64,000 nucleotides of DNA from Isoetes taiwanensis (GCA_021234155.1 JAJEKV010000023.1:10553141-10617140); one strand, 5' to 3'. Positions 24,090 through 35,280 are shown, counted from the stretch's first letter. Numbers and translations are program-made. Notes: generated by a model from the sequence alone, not told the origin.

Positions 24090-25015
24090 CATGCTCGAAA
24101 GGCAAGCAGAGCACAAGAATATGACGAGAAAAAATAGCAGAATAGAGAAATTATAAAGAATCCTCAGAAGTGACATTGTTATGCCGAGATAGAGAGAAAA
24201 TATATAGATACACTAGGCCCGACCGCGGGGTTCTTCCCCTTAGTGCCCTCTGGAATGGGTCAGCTGCGTTTCTTAACTGGTTCGTTGAGCTCTAGGACTT
24301 TGAAGTGGGTCCACAAATGGGAGGAGATGATGGATGCGTTTACTGTTGCTGTTTTTCCTCCTCATTTGATGACGGTAGCGATCTATCTAAAATCATCGGC
24401 TGCTATAAATAGCTTTCCTTCGAACGGACTGGTTATGCCTGTTATGTTTTGTAGAAGGACATCAACTACCTTCATGACTGCTCTGTTTTGCCATGGGAAA
24501 CTTGTCCATATGATCGGGTTGTCGTGCTGATCAATACGGCCCTTAGGGAATGTGGGTCAAGTAGTGAATGGATTCCAGTATTGTTGTCGATGATGGGTAT
24601 TTGAAAAAGGGAATGTCTTCCACGCGGGTTATTGCAGTGATGCTAATATCATAGTGGCGCATGATAAGATTATTTGGTTGAGTCCTCGTATGCAGAGGCA
24701 GATGGCATTGAGTATGTCGTGGTTCTCTTCTTGTACAGAAGAGAACCACCATTCTAGAAAAGGGGCATCTGTTTTAACGCCATGCCAATTTTGGATCCGC
24801 TCTTTCTGTGGTATGTGTTTTCTATAGAGCAGGCTCTCGTTTTGGCTTTGTAATCTATATATACTATGTTGCTTGCTTCTTTCCTTCATTGGTGTTTTCT
24901 CTGAGCTGAATTCTTTGTTGTGCGGAGCTTCCTACTTCATCAATTCCTAGTGCATGTACTGTTGTTTGGTCATGCATCTATTGGATTGGTCTTAGGGTGA
25001 TGCCTGCACCTCATG
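24090..25015. other. Unrecognised stretch
   Basis: A G/T-rich open segment at 24243-24530 (plus, 95 codons) and overlapping minus ORFs at 24543-24889 look like remnants of a transposon protein, but no motif was recognised. Confidence 0.35.
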
Positions 25016-25409
25016 GGTCACTGTGACGGTTTCCTAGAGTTAACATTTACTGACACTACATGTTGTAGTCTCTCATTAGCTCAGATCCTACATTATCCTA
25101 TGTGTCATATAGTCGTCAAATTAATTATGGTTTCTCGTTATCTCACTGTGGTGGTTTCCTAGAGTTAACATTTGCTGACACTACATGTTATAGCCTCTCA
25201 TTAGCTCAGATTCTGCATTATCCTATTATGTTCGCTCATTCAACATAAGGTGCTAGGACTTGCACCATGTGGCTTCGTATGTGCCATTAGATTCATTTTG
25301 GTTTGTTATCCTGATGCATTGTTTTTACTTGGATCCTCACATGGTTTGCTACGATTGGCTTTTTTTCAGAGAAAATTTTGAAAGCGCATGGGTTAGGTTA
25401 TTAATATGC
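25016..25409 (+). repeat. Left arm of a 395-bp inverted repeat
   Basis: Matches the reverse complement of 50962-51357 closely over its whole length. It contains a roughly 120-bp tandem duplication (GGTTTCCTAGAGTTAACATT...TTAGCTCAG twice). The arm abuts the truncated 5' LTR of the central retrotransposon, and the partner arm lies just beyond its truncated 3' LTR. Confidence 0.9.
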
Positions 25410-25423
25410 ATGGGTTAGGTTTT

Positions 25424-26193
25424 CATAGCAACCCACCGGGCTATGGAGGCTATGATGTGACTCAGCACTACATAACGGGGCTAGAGGCAATGCGGAGGGA
25501 GGATCCCTGCCGAGTGGGGGCTTCGAGGGATCCCATAGTGGGCAAGACTTATGGTCGGTCACTTCGTGTGGGCCGAGCATGGGTCCGACACCTCCTGGGG
25601 CAATGGTGCCGCCCTGCCTCTCAAGAGTTGCAAGTGTCAGCTTGGCTCTTGTTTTGGGGGGTTCAGTCGGGTATGAATCGTGTGTCGCCACAATGCTCTA
25701 GTCGCCCGAGGAGCCTCTAGACCCCAGGAAGGGGAGATGCAACCCTTCCTGCCTCGACGGACCATGGAGATGCAACCTGGAGTAGTCCCGATGGGTGATG
25801 CCATGGAATTACGTATCTGGAAGGCTAGAGTCATGCCAGAGCCTGATTGAGCCCATCTGCAAAGTATGCACAGGAGGGGCGGATGGAGTGGTCAACCCTA
25901 GTCATTGTCTATAGCCAACCCTGCCATTGTTATGACTCGGTCTGCTCTATCTTGAGGCCTATCCAGTCATTCGACTTCCTTATGAGTCAGAGTCACGGAT
26001 AGGAGCTCTCATGTTTTATGGCATATGGTTATGTTCTTTGCAGCTATGAATATGTGGACGAGCTACCCTTCGTGGTAGTGCGGTGATCCCAGAGTGCGGG
26101 ATAGACGGAGGGCCCGTGCGGTCGGAGGACCGGATGGGGGATTTCCTACGGAGTGTACGGCTGCGAGCCGTATATTTAGTAGGGAGCGTCACA
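25424..26193 (+). repeat. 5' LTR, 3' half only
   Basis: Matches 49787-50374 and, inverted, 54390-55260. Ends with CGTCACA, the inverse of the TGTGACG that opens the 3' LTR. The first ~770 bp of the LTR are missing; inverted-repeat DNA stands in their place. Confidence 0.85.
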
Positions 26194-26194
26194 A

Positions 26195-26206
26195 TGGTAT
26201 CAGAGC
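26195..26206 (+). promoter_or_regulatory. Primer binding site, initiator tRNA-Met
   Basis: TGGTATCAGAGC starts one base after the LTR end. It is complementary to the 3' end of plant initiator tRNA-Met, the usual primer for minus-strand synthesis in these elements. Confidence 0.95.
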
Positions 26207-26760
26207 GATGTTCTTGGTTGACCAAGAACTAGCACTGACCATATCCTTGAAGGTAGTCTAACAGGCCTAATGGGGTGTGAAATGAAAATTTCCACCATGG
26301 AACCTCGAAAATAGGGGAAAATTTTTTCTCCTAGGTAGTGGGTCCGTAAGAATAGGATAAGTTGTTAGATGAGGAGAAAGAATGAGTCGAATTAACATTC
26401 TAGTAAAATTGGAGTGGAAATTATGGATCAGCATCAAATTTCACCTAATATGGGTCGAAGAATCATGCCAATCCGAGACCTGGGTGAAAAATGGTGCAAA
26501 TTCATAATTAACACTTCAAACCATTAGGAAAAATTCGAAATTCTAATATAATACTGTGCTAAATATATACTAATAAGTAAGTATATTGAAGTAATTAATA
26601 GGGGAGGCTAATTATTATACCTATTAATGGTAGGAGAATATTCCTTAGGGAACCTTTCCTTTTTAAATATCTTCTTGCCACCTCATTTCCCCCCAAACCT
26701 TGCCAGCCACCTTCTCTCTCTTGATCAGCCTTACGTCACCCATTTCTCAGACCGTAAGAT
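26207..26760 (+). other. Leader of the retrotransposon
   Basis: AT-rich sequence between PBS and the H3-like ATG without long ORFs. The last 60 bases before the ATG are C/T-rich (CTTCTCTCTCTTGATCAGCC region), as in many plant leaders. Confidence 0.5.
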
Positions 26761-27918
26761 ATGGCCCGAACCAAGCAAACCTACAGGAAGTGCAGCCCAA
26801 AGCGAACACCTTCAATGGCGGCGACAGCAGCAGGTGCCCATGGCAAGCAGATCCCACTCCACCTTTGGCCTAGGCCAGAGGAGGCGGCGTCATCCTCGTC
26901 TAATGACACCTTCCACATCTCCCAGGAGGAGGTCCCCAACAGCAGCGGCTCTTCGTCGGCAGGTACTCAGCGAACCGACGAGACTCGTCACTTTGGGCCC
27001 CTGAATGACGAACATGAGGAGCATCAGGAAGAAGAGCGCCGGGAGGAGGGGGCGGGGGAGCAGCAGCAGCACAAGGCCCAGACCCAGCAGGCAGGCCCTT
27101 CTTCGATCAAGAAGAAGGGCAAAGAGAAGGTGAAGGAGTGGCCGGAGGATAGGGCAGCACAGAAGAAACGGGAGAGGGAGCTGCTAGAGAAGGAGAGGAG
27201 GACCAAGAGGAGGAATGATCGGCCTCGCGGGACGGTCACAATTGATGAACCTCGACCCCGCGAGGTAGATGAAGAGGAAGAGGAAGAAGGAGGCGGAGAT
27301 GAGGAAGAGGAGGTCGAAGAGGAGGAGGAGCAGCAAGACGTTGGGGAGCCTTCAGACCCCAACGCACGCCCACCCTACCCGAAGTGGCCCAAGCCACCAA
27401 AGATAGTTAAGACGCAGAAGGTGGGTGAGCGTGAATTCGCGCTCAAACAAGATCGCGAATTCAAACGCAAAATGAAGGTGTACTAGGAGTACCTTCGTCG
27501 CTGGACGAGGTACAATGATTGGTACTGTAAGCAGAATGTGGAGAGGTTTGTCAAGGGCGGGCGGCCGAAGAACCAGCCGAAGCCACCTCCACCTAGATCG
27601 GAGAAGCCCAAGAAGATCCATCACGGGCCAAACACTCGGCATGCTCGGATGTTTAGGGAGATTAGGCACTTTCAACAGTGCACTAATCTCCTGATAAGGA
27701 AGGCGCCTTTCAAATGCCTCCTCCGTGAAGTCATGCAGGAGTTCCAGACCGATTAAAGGGTCACTCCTCTAATGACCCGGGCCCTGCAAGAAGCCGCAGA
27801 AGCAGAGCTGATTCAGCTCTTCGAGGAGGGCAACCTTTGCGCCATCCACGCCAAGAGGGTGACGGTTATGCCCAAGGACCTACACTTGGCGCGGAGGATC
27901 CGCAAAGAGAGGCCCTAG
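26761..27918 (+). pseudogene. Histone H3 variant encoded in the retrotransposon (two stop codons)
   Basis: 385 codons in one frame from a true ATG, broken by TAG (27484-27486) and TAA (27754-27756). Residues 1-11 read MARTKQTYRKC, the H3 tail with Ala7 to Tyr and Ser10 to Cys. A long insert follows: Ala/Gly/Ser-rich, Glu/Arg-rich, a strongly acidic run (about 168-198), Pro-rich with RPPYPKWPKPPK, then [12 protein letters not shown] and KPKKIHHGP, which resembles the H3 KKPHRYRPG entry. From codon 298 a full histone fold runs to the end: [59 protein letters not shown]. My hand count gives 55 of 88 positions identical to canonical plant H3 without gaps. H3 has 136 residues, so the insert is about 249. 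The fold would pair with H4. It could also be called CENH3-like (HFQ and TNLLI are seen in CENH3), but loop 1 is not lengthened. Confidence 0.9.
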
Positions 27919-28156
27919 GACCTCAAATTTTGTAATTTTGTTAAAATTAAAGTTTTTCTTAGTGTAAATGGGTTTTTATTAATATATATAAGTTTTCTTA
28001 CTTTGTAAATTGGATTGTATGATGTTTGAAAATGTAGGTAATTGAGCTAAATTGTAGTAGAATTCTTTGTAAATTGTTTAGAAACTGCCTAGAAAACCGA
28101 GTTAGAACAAAATTTTAGCAAAAATCATCGGACATTAGCAAAAATTCGGGTACCCG

Positions 28157-28217
28157 GGTGAGACCGCGCCAATCGACCCTGCGTTCGCGACGCAGAGCCA
28201 TTTCGCGCGGATTTCAC
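28157..28217 (+). repeat. GC-rich nested hairpin, copy 1
   Basis: Inner perfect 6-bp stem CTGCGT/ACGCAG with loop TCGCG (28179-28195), framed by GTGAGACCGCGC and GCGCGGATTTCAC, which pair imperfectly. A near-identical unit follows about 200 bp later and variants follow the second H3 copy. Confidence 0.8.
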
Positions 28218-28354
28218 ACGGTTGCATTGAAATTCTGCTTCTAGATGTTAATTTTGCTCGAAATAAGTTGCTAGATAGGTTAGAATTGATTCAATTAGGC
28301 ATGTTAGCATCTTATAGCTCCTAGAAATGTTAAGATTTGACCCAAATCGGGCCA

Positions 28355-28423
28355 ACCGGGTGAGACCGCACCAATCGACCCTGCGTTCGCAACGCAGAGC
28401 CATTTCGCGCGGATTCACCCGGG
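28355..28423 (+). repeat. GC-rich nested hairpin, copy 2
   Basis: CTGCGTTCGCAACGCAG (28381-28397) keeps the 6-bp stem with one loop change. The outer arms CCGGGTGAGACCGC and GCGCGGATTCACCCGG pair better than in copy 1. Confidence 0.8.
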
Positions 28424-28597
28424 TCGATCCCTTCTTGACCTAAATTATTTGATCCAACAAACGGCCATGTAGTGTTTCTTGCTTTGTTTTGCTTAGAATT
28501 GCACTTCATGGTAGTTCATTTGGAGACCTATAGCCTTAGAACAAAAGTCTCTCCCATCAAGAACCCTTGTGCACGAAACCCGAGGCAGACCATAGTC

Positions 28598-28605
28598 TAT
28601 AAAAA
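28598..28605 (+). promoter_or_regulatory. TATA box upstream of ORF2
   Basis: TATAAAAA in a GC-mixed context, 117 bp before the ATG at 28715. This spacing would fit a separate transcript for ORF2. Use of the site is inference. Confidence 0.5.
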
Positions 28606-28714
28606 GGGCCTCATTTGCCATTTTTCCTTCACCAGAACTGTTCCTAGCACCTTAGTCGATTTCCCAACCTTTCATTGATCCTTGCAAGCCATTTTCTACA
28701 CTCATCCTTGCTCA

Positions 28715-30247
28715 ATGGCGCCCAGCAACTTTGTTAGATGGTATAATGCTGCCAACCACATCCATGACTTTCCTGCTGATCAAGCCTTCCAGGTGTTCGA
28801 CCATTTGTTTGATCTTCATGCAACATTGACCAGAACACCCTTCTACACTGATATCATTTGCCAATATGACCAACAGGTCCTACCCTGGGAAGTTAGCTTA
28901 CCCCCTAGGGGAGGGAATTGGGTATCTCTGGAGACACTTAGCCAAGCCTTAGGAAGAGAGATGGGAGGATCCAAGGCCAAGAACCAGCTGTGGGATAGGA
29001 CTAGAACCATGCCGGACTATATGACCTGCAGGCATAATAGGCATAGATACCTCTCATCACAGACGGCCCTTGCTCTATTCATGCAGTATAAGTCAGTCAA
29101 TAGGGTCGGAGAACCTTCCATTCAGCCTCTAGACCTAGCACCACTCAACACTCGTAGGGACCAAGGCCACATCCTTGAGATAGACTCCTCGGAGTACGAG
29201 TACCATGGAACGACATCAGGGACAGCAATTCTACAGATCGAGCAAGACTACAAGCAGCTAGGGGAGGAAAATGCAGATTGGGAACGCAGAGAGGCGACAA
29301 GGATGGAGAGGTACATGGCCTGGCACGATGACGACATCAGGCGAGCCTACGAGCCACCAATCGGCATCACAGCCCTGTCACCTATAGTCATCGACGGAGA
29401 GGAATACATCTTGGCAAATGACATCCTCAACCTACATTACTGCCAAGAAGAAGGGCTTAGGATCGACGAGCTCTTAGGTTTGATGGCACAGGAGCAGAAC
29501 ACCGACCTCATCGACTACTCCTACCAGGAAATTCCAAGGGAGTTAGCAGAGCGGCACTCCTACGCCGGGGAGACAATGTCAGACATAACAGCCTATCAGC
29601 AGATAAGGGAGATCTATCGACAACAGGAACCCATCATCCCTGAGGAGGAGTTCTAAGAAATACAAAGCAGGTTGTACAAACCAGGAAGGGGCCCAAGCTC
29701 TAGCCGGACAGTTCGTTCCAGGAGTATGCGGGAAGCATCCAGCAGCATCAACTTGGAGAACGCAACTACCATGTGGAGAGATCACGAAGACTTCTTGGCA
29801 GTAGATGTCTACGACGGGGCAGCTCAAAGGAAGGGCACAGGATCACGAAGCACAGACAAGGGTACGACGCTCCGCTACTACCTCCCAGCCCTCAGTCAAG
29901 GGCAGATGATAGTCTTCCATAAGGAGTTCAGCCCAAGAGGGGAAGAGTCTGTGGCGCTCCTCATAGCACTCTCTGGCTTCGGGCAACACTCCAAAATATA
30001 GAGCCATGCGGATCACATCGTTCTCTTCAAGAGATCCGTGGTGCTCCACTGCCTCGACTTCGCTAGAGGCCACCTCAGGGACTCGACACTGTCAGTAGTA
30101 GCGACAACCGCACCAGAACTGCCAGCACCGGAAATGGCCCGAGCACTCGAAGGAGGATCAACCAGGAATATCTTGCGCAACCTTGGCAAAGGCCTTCGGC
30201 TTAGGGACGTCAAAAATTTCTTCAAGCTGACAAGGGGCCATCGATGA
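28715..30247 (+). pseudogene. Accessory ORF2 of the retrotransposon, unknown function
   Basis: One frame of 511 codons runs from an ATG in good context (CTCAATGGCG) to TGA, broken by TAA (29654-29656) and TAG (29999-30001). The N-terminal region (MAPSNFVRWYNAANH) is mixed alpha/beta-looking, with several Trp and Tyr residues. The middle is acidic and Glu/Tyr-rich (about codons 170-310). The C-terminal third has YYLPALSQGQMIVFHKEF and ends basic (RLRDVKNFFKLTRGHR). No zinc knuckle, protease or envelope-like signal and membrane segments were seen. It lies between the H3-like gene and gag and is in the same strand. I cannot assign a function. Two isolated stops in an otherwise open frame argue it was recently intact. 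Confidence 0.65.
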
Positions 30248-30577
30248 TAGACAAATTCTGTTTTAATCATCTTCTAAATTGTATTGAATGTCTTCAACTC
30301 CTATAAGCAAGCATGTATTTTATATTAATATGTAACTTTTAGATATTAATGACGATAAATTGTCTTTAACTTATGTGTAATTTTGGCATAATTTCTTTTA
30401 TGCTCAACAATAATTCACTTGTAAATAAGGATGAATAATATATAACTAAAGTAACAGTATTGATGACTAATACTTGCAGCCAGGAACACCGGCTCAGGTT
30501 CTCAAGGCCAAGGCCGACATCACCAATGGGTACCTAGAAACTTATTTGGACGTGAACAAGACGACAACAACGAGGAA
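30248..30577 (+). other. Spacer between ORF2 and gag
   Basis: AT-rich and without long ORFs up to about 30480. The last 90 bases become coding-like before the gag ATG. Confidence 0.5.
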
Positions 30578-31838
30578 ATGGCGGTGGAATCAATCAACGC
30601 AAGGCTCACCCAAATGAAGAACCAGATGCACCAGCTGATTCACTGGGCCACCCCATTGATGAACGCCCAAGAATATGCACCTGCACCACCACCTCCTCCA
30701 CCACTACCTCAGCAAGGCGTTGAGGAGGGCCCACAACCAGAAGGGGAGGGCAACCAGGGAAATATCAGGGACAGAAAGAGAAAAAGGAGAACCCGAAGGA
30801 CCCCAACACCATCCAGCTCCAGTTCATCAGACACTTCTGACAGCCAGGACAGTTCTAGCTCAGAGAGTGAGTCCGATATATCACAGGTAAAAGCCAGAGC
30901 AAAGAAGACAGATGACTATCAGAAGAAAGTTGACAGCGCTATGAGCAATGTGTGGAAGACTAGGAAATTGGGTCAGTTTTCAGGGAAGGATAGGTCACGT
31001 ATGGAGGCAGAAGCTTGGCTTGACGAAATGGAAGAGTTTGGAAATTCTTATGGCATGAAGGACAAAGATATAGGGAAGGTTGCTATAGAAACTTAATAGG
31101 AGCAGCCAGAATTTGGTGGAAGGGCTATGCGAAGTCCAATAAGCTGAAAAGAAACAGTTGCAGATTCAAGACCTTCAGCAAGGCCTTTCGCAAGCATTAT
31201 GTGCCAAGATCACATACCAGTAGGCAGATCCAACAATTTTACAGATTGAACCAAGGTACCTTGTCAGTAGCAAAGTACACAGAGGAATTCATGCGGCTCA
31301 GGCTCCATGTTCCCGGAGTTTTTGAAAGGCAAGCGGTTGAAACTTACATTGAAGGATTGAACAGCAATATGAAAAGGCTAGTCCGAACAATCAACCCAAA
31401 GACAGTTGCAGAAGCCGAGGATAAAGCTATAAGTTTGGAAGAAGCACCAGCAACTCCAGGGGAGAAACAGTCGGCCTTCAAGGGTAAATCAACAGGGCAG
31501 TACCAAGGGCAGTACCAGAATAAGCAATCAGCAACTACGCCAACCGAGGCCAACACCAAGGGAAAGCTCAGGGAAAGTCTTTTGGGGACCGTAAGCCATA
31601 AAGCGGATCAGGGGGCAGTTCGCTCAAGCGTCTTCTGGACAGCCTGCCAAAGGAAAAGAGACAGGAGTGCATTGAGAAGAAGTTATGTTTTGGGTGCTTC
31701 CAGCCAGGGCATCGAACACACGATTGTCCATTCGTCATGCAGGCAGCTTTGGCAGAACTGGCAGATTGGGATTCACCAACCGAGGGAGACAACGAAGAGG
31801 ACGACCAGAGGAGGCGCAAGATTTCATAGAGGATGAAT
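30578..31838 (+). pseudogene. gag: gag of the chromovirus (frameshifted)
   Basis: Gag forms the retrotransposon particle. From the ATG at 30578 a Pro-rich and then Arg/Ser-rich N-terminal region leads to LGQFSGKDRSRMEAEAWLDE, a capsid-type start. A TAA at 31094-31096 ends that frame, and capsid resumes in frame 1 (about 31098-31600: YVPRSHTSRQIQQFYRLNQG, EEFMRLRLHVPG, AVETYIEGL). A zinc knuckle of the form C-X2-C-X4-H-X4-C, CFGCFQPGHRTHDC, lies at 31686-31727 in frame 3. Two frame changes are therefore needed for a full Gag. The knuckle is perfect. Confidence 0.85.
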
Positions 31839-31839
31839 G

Positions 31840-34800
31840 CCATATTTGTGCAGCTATTGAGTCAGATGATGTTGAAAGTCAGTCCACAGTCATTGCGACT
31901 GAGGGAATCATAGATAGCAGTCCATATCTAGTTTTGATAGATACAGGTAGCTCTCATAACTTTGCCTCTCCTAGGCTGGCTGCCCTAATGAAGAATAAAG
32001 TCTTGAAGTCTAAGCCAAGGCCAGTTAGCATGGCAAACGGTGCCATTCGGCACACTAAGGGGAGGAGGATCACATTCGACATAGACCTTAGTGGAAGTAA
32101 GTGGCCGATGGGGGCAGAGGTCATGGATATTGGAAAATATGACCTTATAGTGGGAATGGAGTTCCTAAAGCCAGCTAAAGCGATGATTGACTGCGATCAC
32201 AATGAGATCTCTATGACTGCACCGGAAGGCACCAAATTCATAGTGAAAGGTAAGAAAGTAGCTTCTCCCATGCAGTGTATTTCTTTGAAGCAGCTAAGGA
32301 AAGGTATAGAAAGAAATAAGGTGGATTATATTCTGAGGTTAGAGGCAATTGAACCAGCTAAAGAGAAGGGAAGTGACCAAAGTGGGAATCAGTTGCCCAA
32401 GCCAGTAGCAAGGCTCATTAGGGAGTTCAATGATGTATTTTCGGATCAAATCCGTCAGCTACACCTTATAGGGGTGTGGAATGTGAAATCATACTAGCTC
32501 CAGATGCTAAGCCTACCAGCAAAGCACCTTACAGGATGAGCACCCCGGAGTTGATTGAACTCAAGAAGCAGCTGCAGGAATTGTTTGATCTTGGATTTAT
32601 TAGGCAAGTGTGTCTCCTTTTGGAGCACCCATACTCTTCGTGAAGAAGAAGGACGGGAGTTTAAGAATGTGCATAGATTATCGCCAGCTCAACAAGCAGA
32701 CGATAAAGAATAAGTATGCTTTGCCAAGGGCAGATGATTTGATGGACCAGCTCCAAGGAGCAAAAGTATTCTCTAAGATTGACTTAAGGTCAGGGTACCA
32801 TCAAATAAGGATTAAGGAAGAAGATATCCATAAGACCACCTTTAGAACGCGGTATGGGCACTTTGAGTTTACAGTAATGCCCTTCGGCTTATCGAATGCG
32901 CTGGCAACTTTCATGCGTCTCATGAACGACATCTTCAGGGAGTTCTTAGATGAGTTTGTCATTGTTTTCTTCGACGACATTCTAGTCTACAGCAAGTCCA
33001 TTGAAGATCATTGTCAGCATTTGAGAAGAGTGTTGGAAAAGTTGAGACGGCATCGCTTGTATGGAAAGCTCTCCAAATGCCACTTTGCTACCGAAAGAGT
33101 GGAGTATTTGGGCCACGTAATATCAGCAGAAGGGATCTCCACCGACCCCGCAAAGATTGAAGCAGTAGTTGATTGGCCAGCTCCAAAAAATGTAGCCGAA
33201 GTGAGAAGCTTTCTAGGTCTGGCAGGATATTATAGGAAGTTCGTGAAGGACTTCGCTAAGTGGGCGTTCCCTTTGACGGACCTCACTAAGAGTGTTAAGG
33301 TGAAAGATTGGAGAACACATTGGCTAGAAAGTATGCAAGCTTCATTTGAAAAGCTTAAGGAAGCCTTAACAACAGCGCCATTGCTAATTCTGCCGGATCC
33401 AGACAAGGACAAGATAGTAGCAACGGATGCAAGTAAGATGAGTCCTTATGCAAGAAGGAAGAGTAGTAGCCTATGATTCCAAGAAGTTGAATGACGCCGA
33501 GCAGCGTTATCCAATCCATGATCAGGAACTTCTAGCTATTATGAGAGCTCTTCGTATTTGGAGGCACTATTTGCTTGGGAGGAAATTTCAGTTAGATACT
33601 GATCACCAAAGCCTCCAATACATTTTTACCCAACCACTCCTCAATCTAAGGCAAAGGAGGTGGATGGAATTCCTAGAAGAGAGTGATTTTGAGATTGCTT
33701 ATAAGCCGAGTAAGTTGAATGTGGTTGCTGATGCTCTCTCTAGAAGACCCCTTGAGACGAGAACACCTATATCAACTCTTTTGAGTGGATATGGCAAGAA
33801 AATTGAGGAGACATTACCATCTGATGGTGATTTCAAGGAGGTATGGAAAAGCCTCTCTAAGGAGGCTAGAACAGATAAGGAACGGGAAGTCTTCAAGCAC
33901 TATAGGAAGGAAGGCAACTTGTTGTACCATAAACATAGGTTGTGTGTGCCCGAATCATCAAGTGTAAGGAAGTTAATTCTTCACGACACACACAGCAGCC
34001 CAATAACAGGGCATGCGGGGTTTATGAAGACCTACTTCAACAAGATTCGAAGTAGCTATTTCTGGCCAGGAATGAAGAAACAGATAGCCAGATATATTCG
34101 GGAGTGCCAGTTGTGCCAGCAGACCAAGGCAGAGCAGCTTCGAATTCCAGGAGCCTTGGAACCTCTAGTAGTGCCGAATGCAAAATGGGAAGTGGTAAGC
34201 ATGGATATTATCACAGGACTTCCTAGAACTCTATGAGGCAAAGATGCATTAATGGTTGTCGTAGACAAATTATCTAAGATGGCACACTTTGTGCCTTGCA
34301 AAACTACGGACACAGCCTTAGACACTGCCATTCTATTTGTAAAGGAGATTTTTAGACTCCATGGCATGCCTCGAGAGATAATATCAGACAGAGATTCCAA
34401 ATTCATGAGTGCATTCTGGCAGGATCTTTTTGCTACGATCCAGACTAAGCTCTCGATGAGCACGGCATACCATCCTCAGACAGATGGTCAGATGGAGCGG
34501 ACGAATCGCATCATCGAAGACATGCTCCGAAGTTATATGTGGAATAAGCAATCCAAGTGGGATGAGTACATCCACTTGGTAGAATTCGCCTACAACAGTG
34601 CCAAGCAGGAGTCATCCCAGATGTCTCCCTTCATGGTAAATTACGGGTACCAGTGTCTAACCCCGGATACTTGGCACAATCCTGTGTCAAAGGTTGAAGT
34701 ATCCCAGCAGATGCTAGGAGATATGCAGCAGCTGGTGGAAGAAGTAAGGGGGTACTTATTAGCAGCAAGAAGTCGTCAGAAGAGTGTAGCCGACAGGCAC

Positions 34801-35280
34801 AAGACCGTAAGGGAGTTCAAGGTAGGCGATAGCGTGTGGTTGAAGATCAAGGTAAAGGAAGCTAAGCTTCGGATTGGGAATTGTAAGAAGCTTGCCCCTA
34901 GGTGGGCTGGTCCGTTCAAGATTTTGGAGAGAGTGGGCTCTCAAGCCTACAAGTTGGATCTTCCGGCCCATCTCAAAGTTCACAAGGTCTTCCACGTAAG
35001 TTTATTAAAAAGGCACAATCCGGTCTTGGATACTCCAACTTTGTTGGAAATGACAGAAGAACAAGTTGAAATTGTGCCTGAATTGCTTCTTGATAAGTCA
35101 TTCAAGAAGACTAGGAGGTCTCAGTTCCTCCAGTATTTGGTCAAGTGGAAGCACTTGCCCGTGGAAGACGCGACATGGGTATTGAAGCAGGATTTGGAGA
35201 AGCAATACCTGGAATTTATGAAGGGGTTTGATGGGCGAGTCGTCTCCGACTTGGTCGACCCCGACTCGCCAAGAGGTTAG
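31840..35280 (+). pseudogene. pol: pol of the chromovirus: protease, RT, RNase H, integrase, chromodomain
   Basis: Protease: LIDTGSSHNF with the catalytic Asp (about 31935-31964) and GMEFL. RT (32610-33420): [24 protein letters not shown], and FFDDILVY, where the usual YxDD Tyr is Phe. RNase H: VATDAS, then a small deletion and frame change near 33430, then DQELLAIMRALRIWRHYL and DTDHQSLQ. Integrase: zinc-binding H-H-C-C (ITGHAGF, CQLCQQ), and the three catalytic acids in SMDIITGLP, ISDRDSKF and MERTNR; a TGA at 34234-34236 interrupts it. C-terminal: the GPFKILERVG linker domain and a chromodomain (QYLVKWKHLPVEDATW, about 35110-35210). There is also a frame change near 32480, before RT. Chromodomains in such integrases guide insertion into particular chromatin. 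Confidence 0.92.

Noticed and set aside
24205-24245. Helitron 3' end (GGGGTTCTTCCCC hairpin with TTAG)
   Set aside because: The bases after the hairpin are CTTAGT, not CTRR at the proper distance, and no counterpart was found.
27024-27362. Minus-strand poly-Ser ORF of 112 codons
   Set aside because: It is the antisense shadow of the acidic Glu-rich run of the H3-like gene.
27652-27918. Calling the retrotransposon histone a centromeric H3 (CENH3)
   Set aside because: A few residues (HFQ, TNLLI, ALQEAAE) resemble CENH3, but loop 1 has canonical H3 length and the tail start is canonical, so only H3-like is supported.
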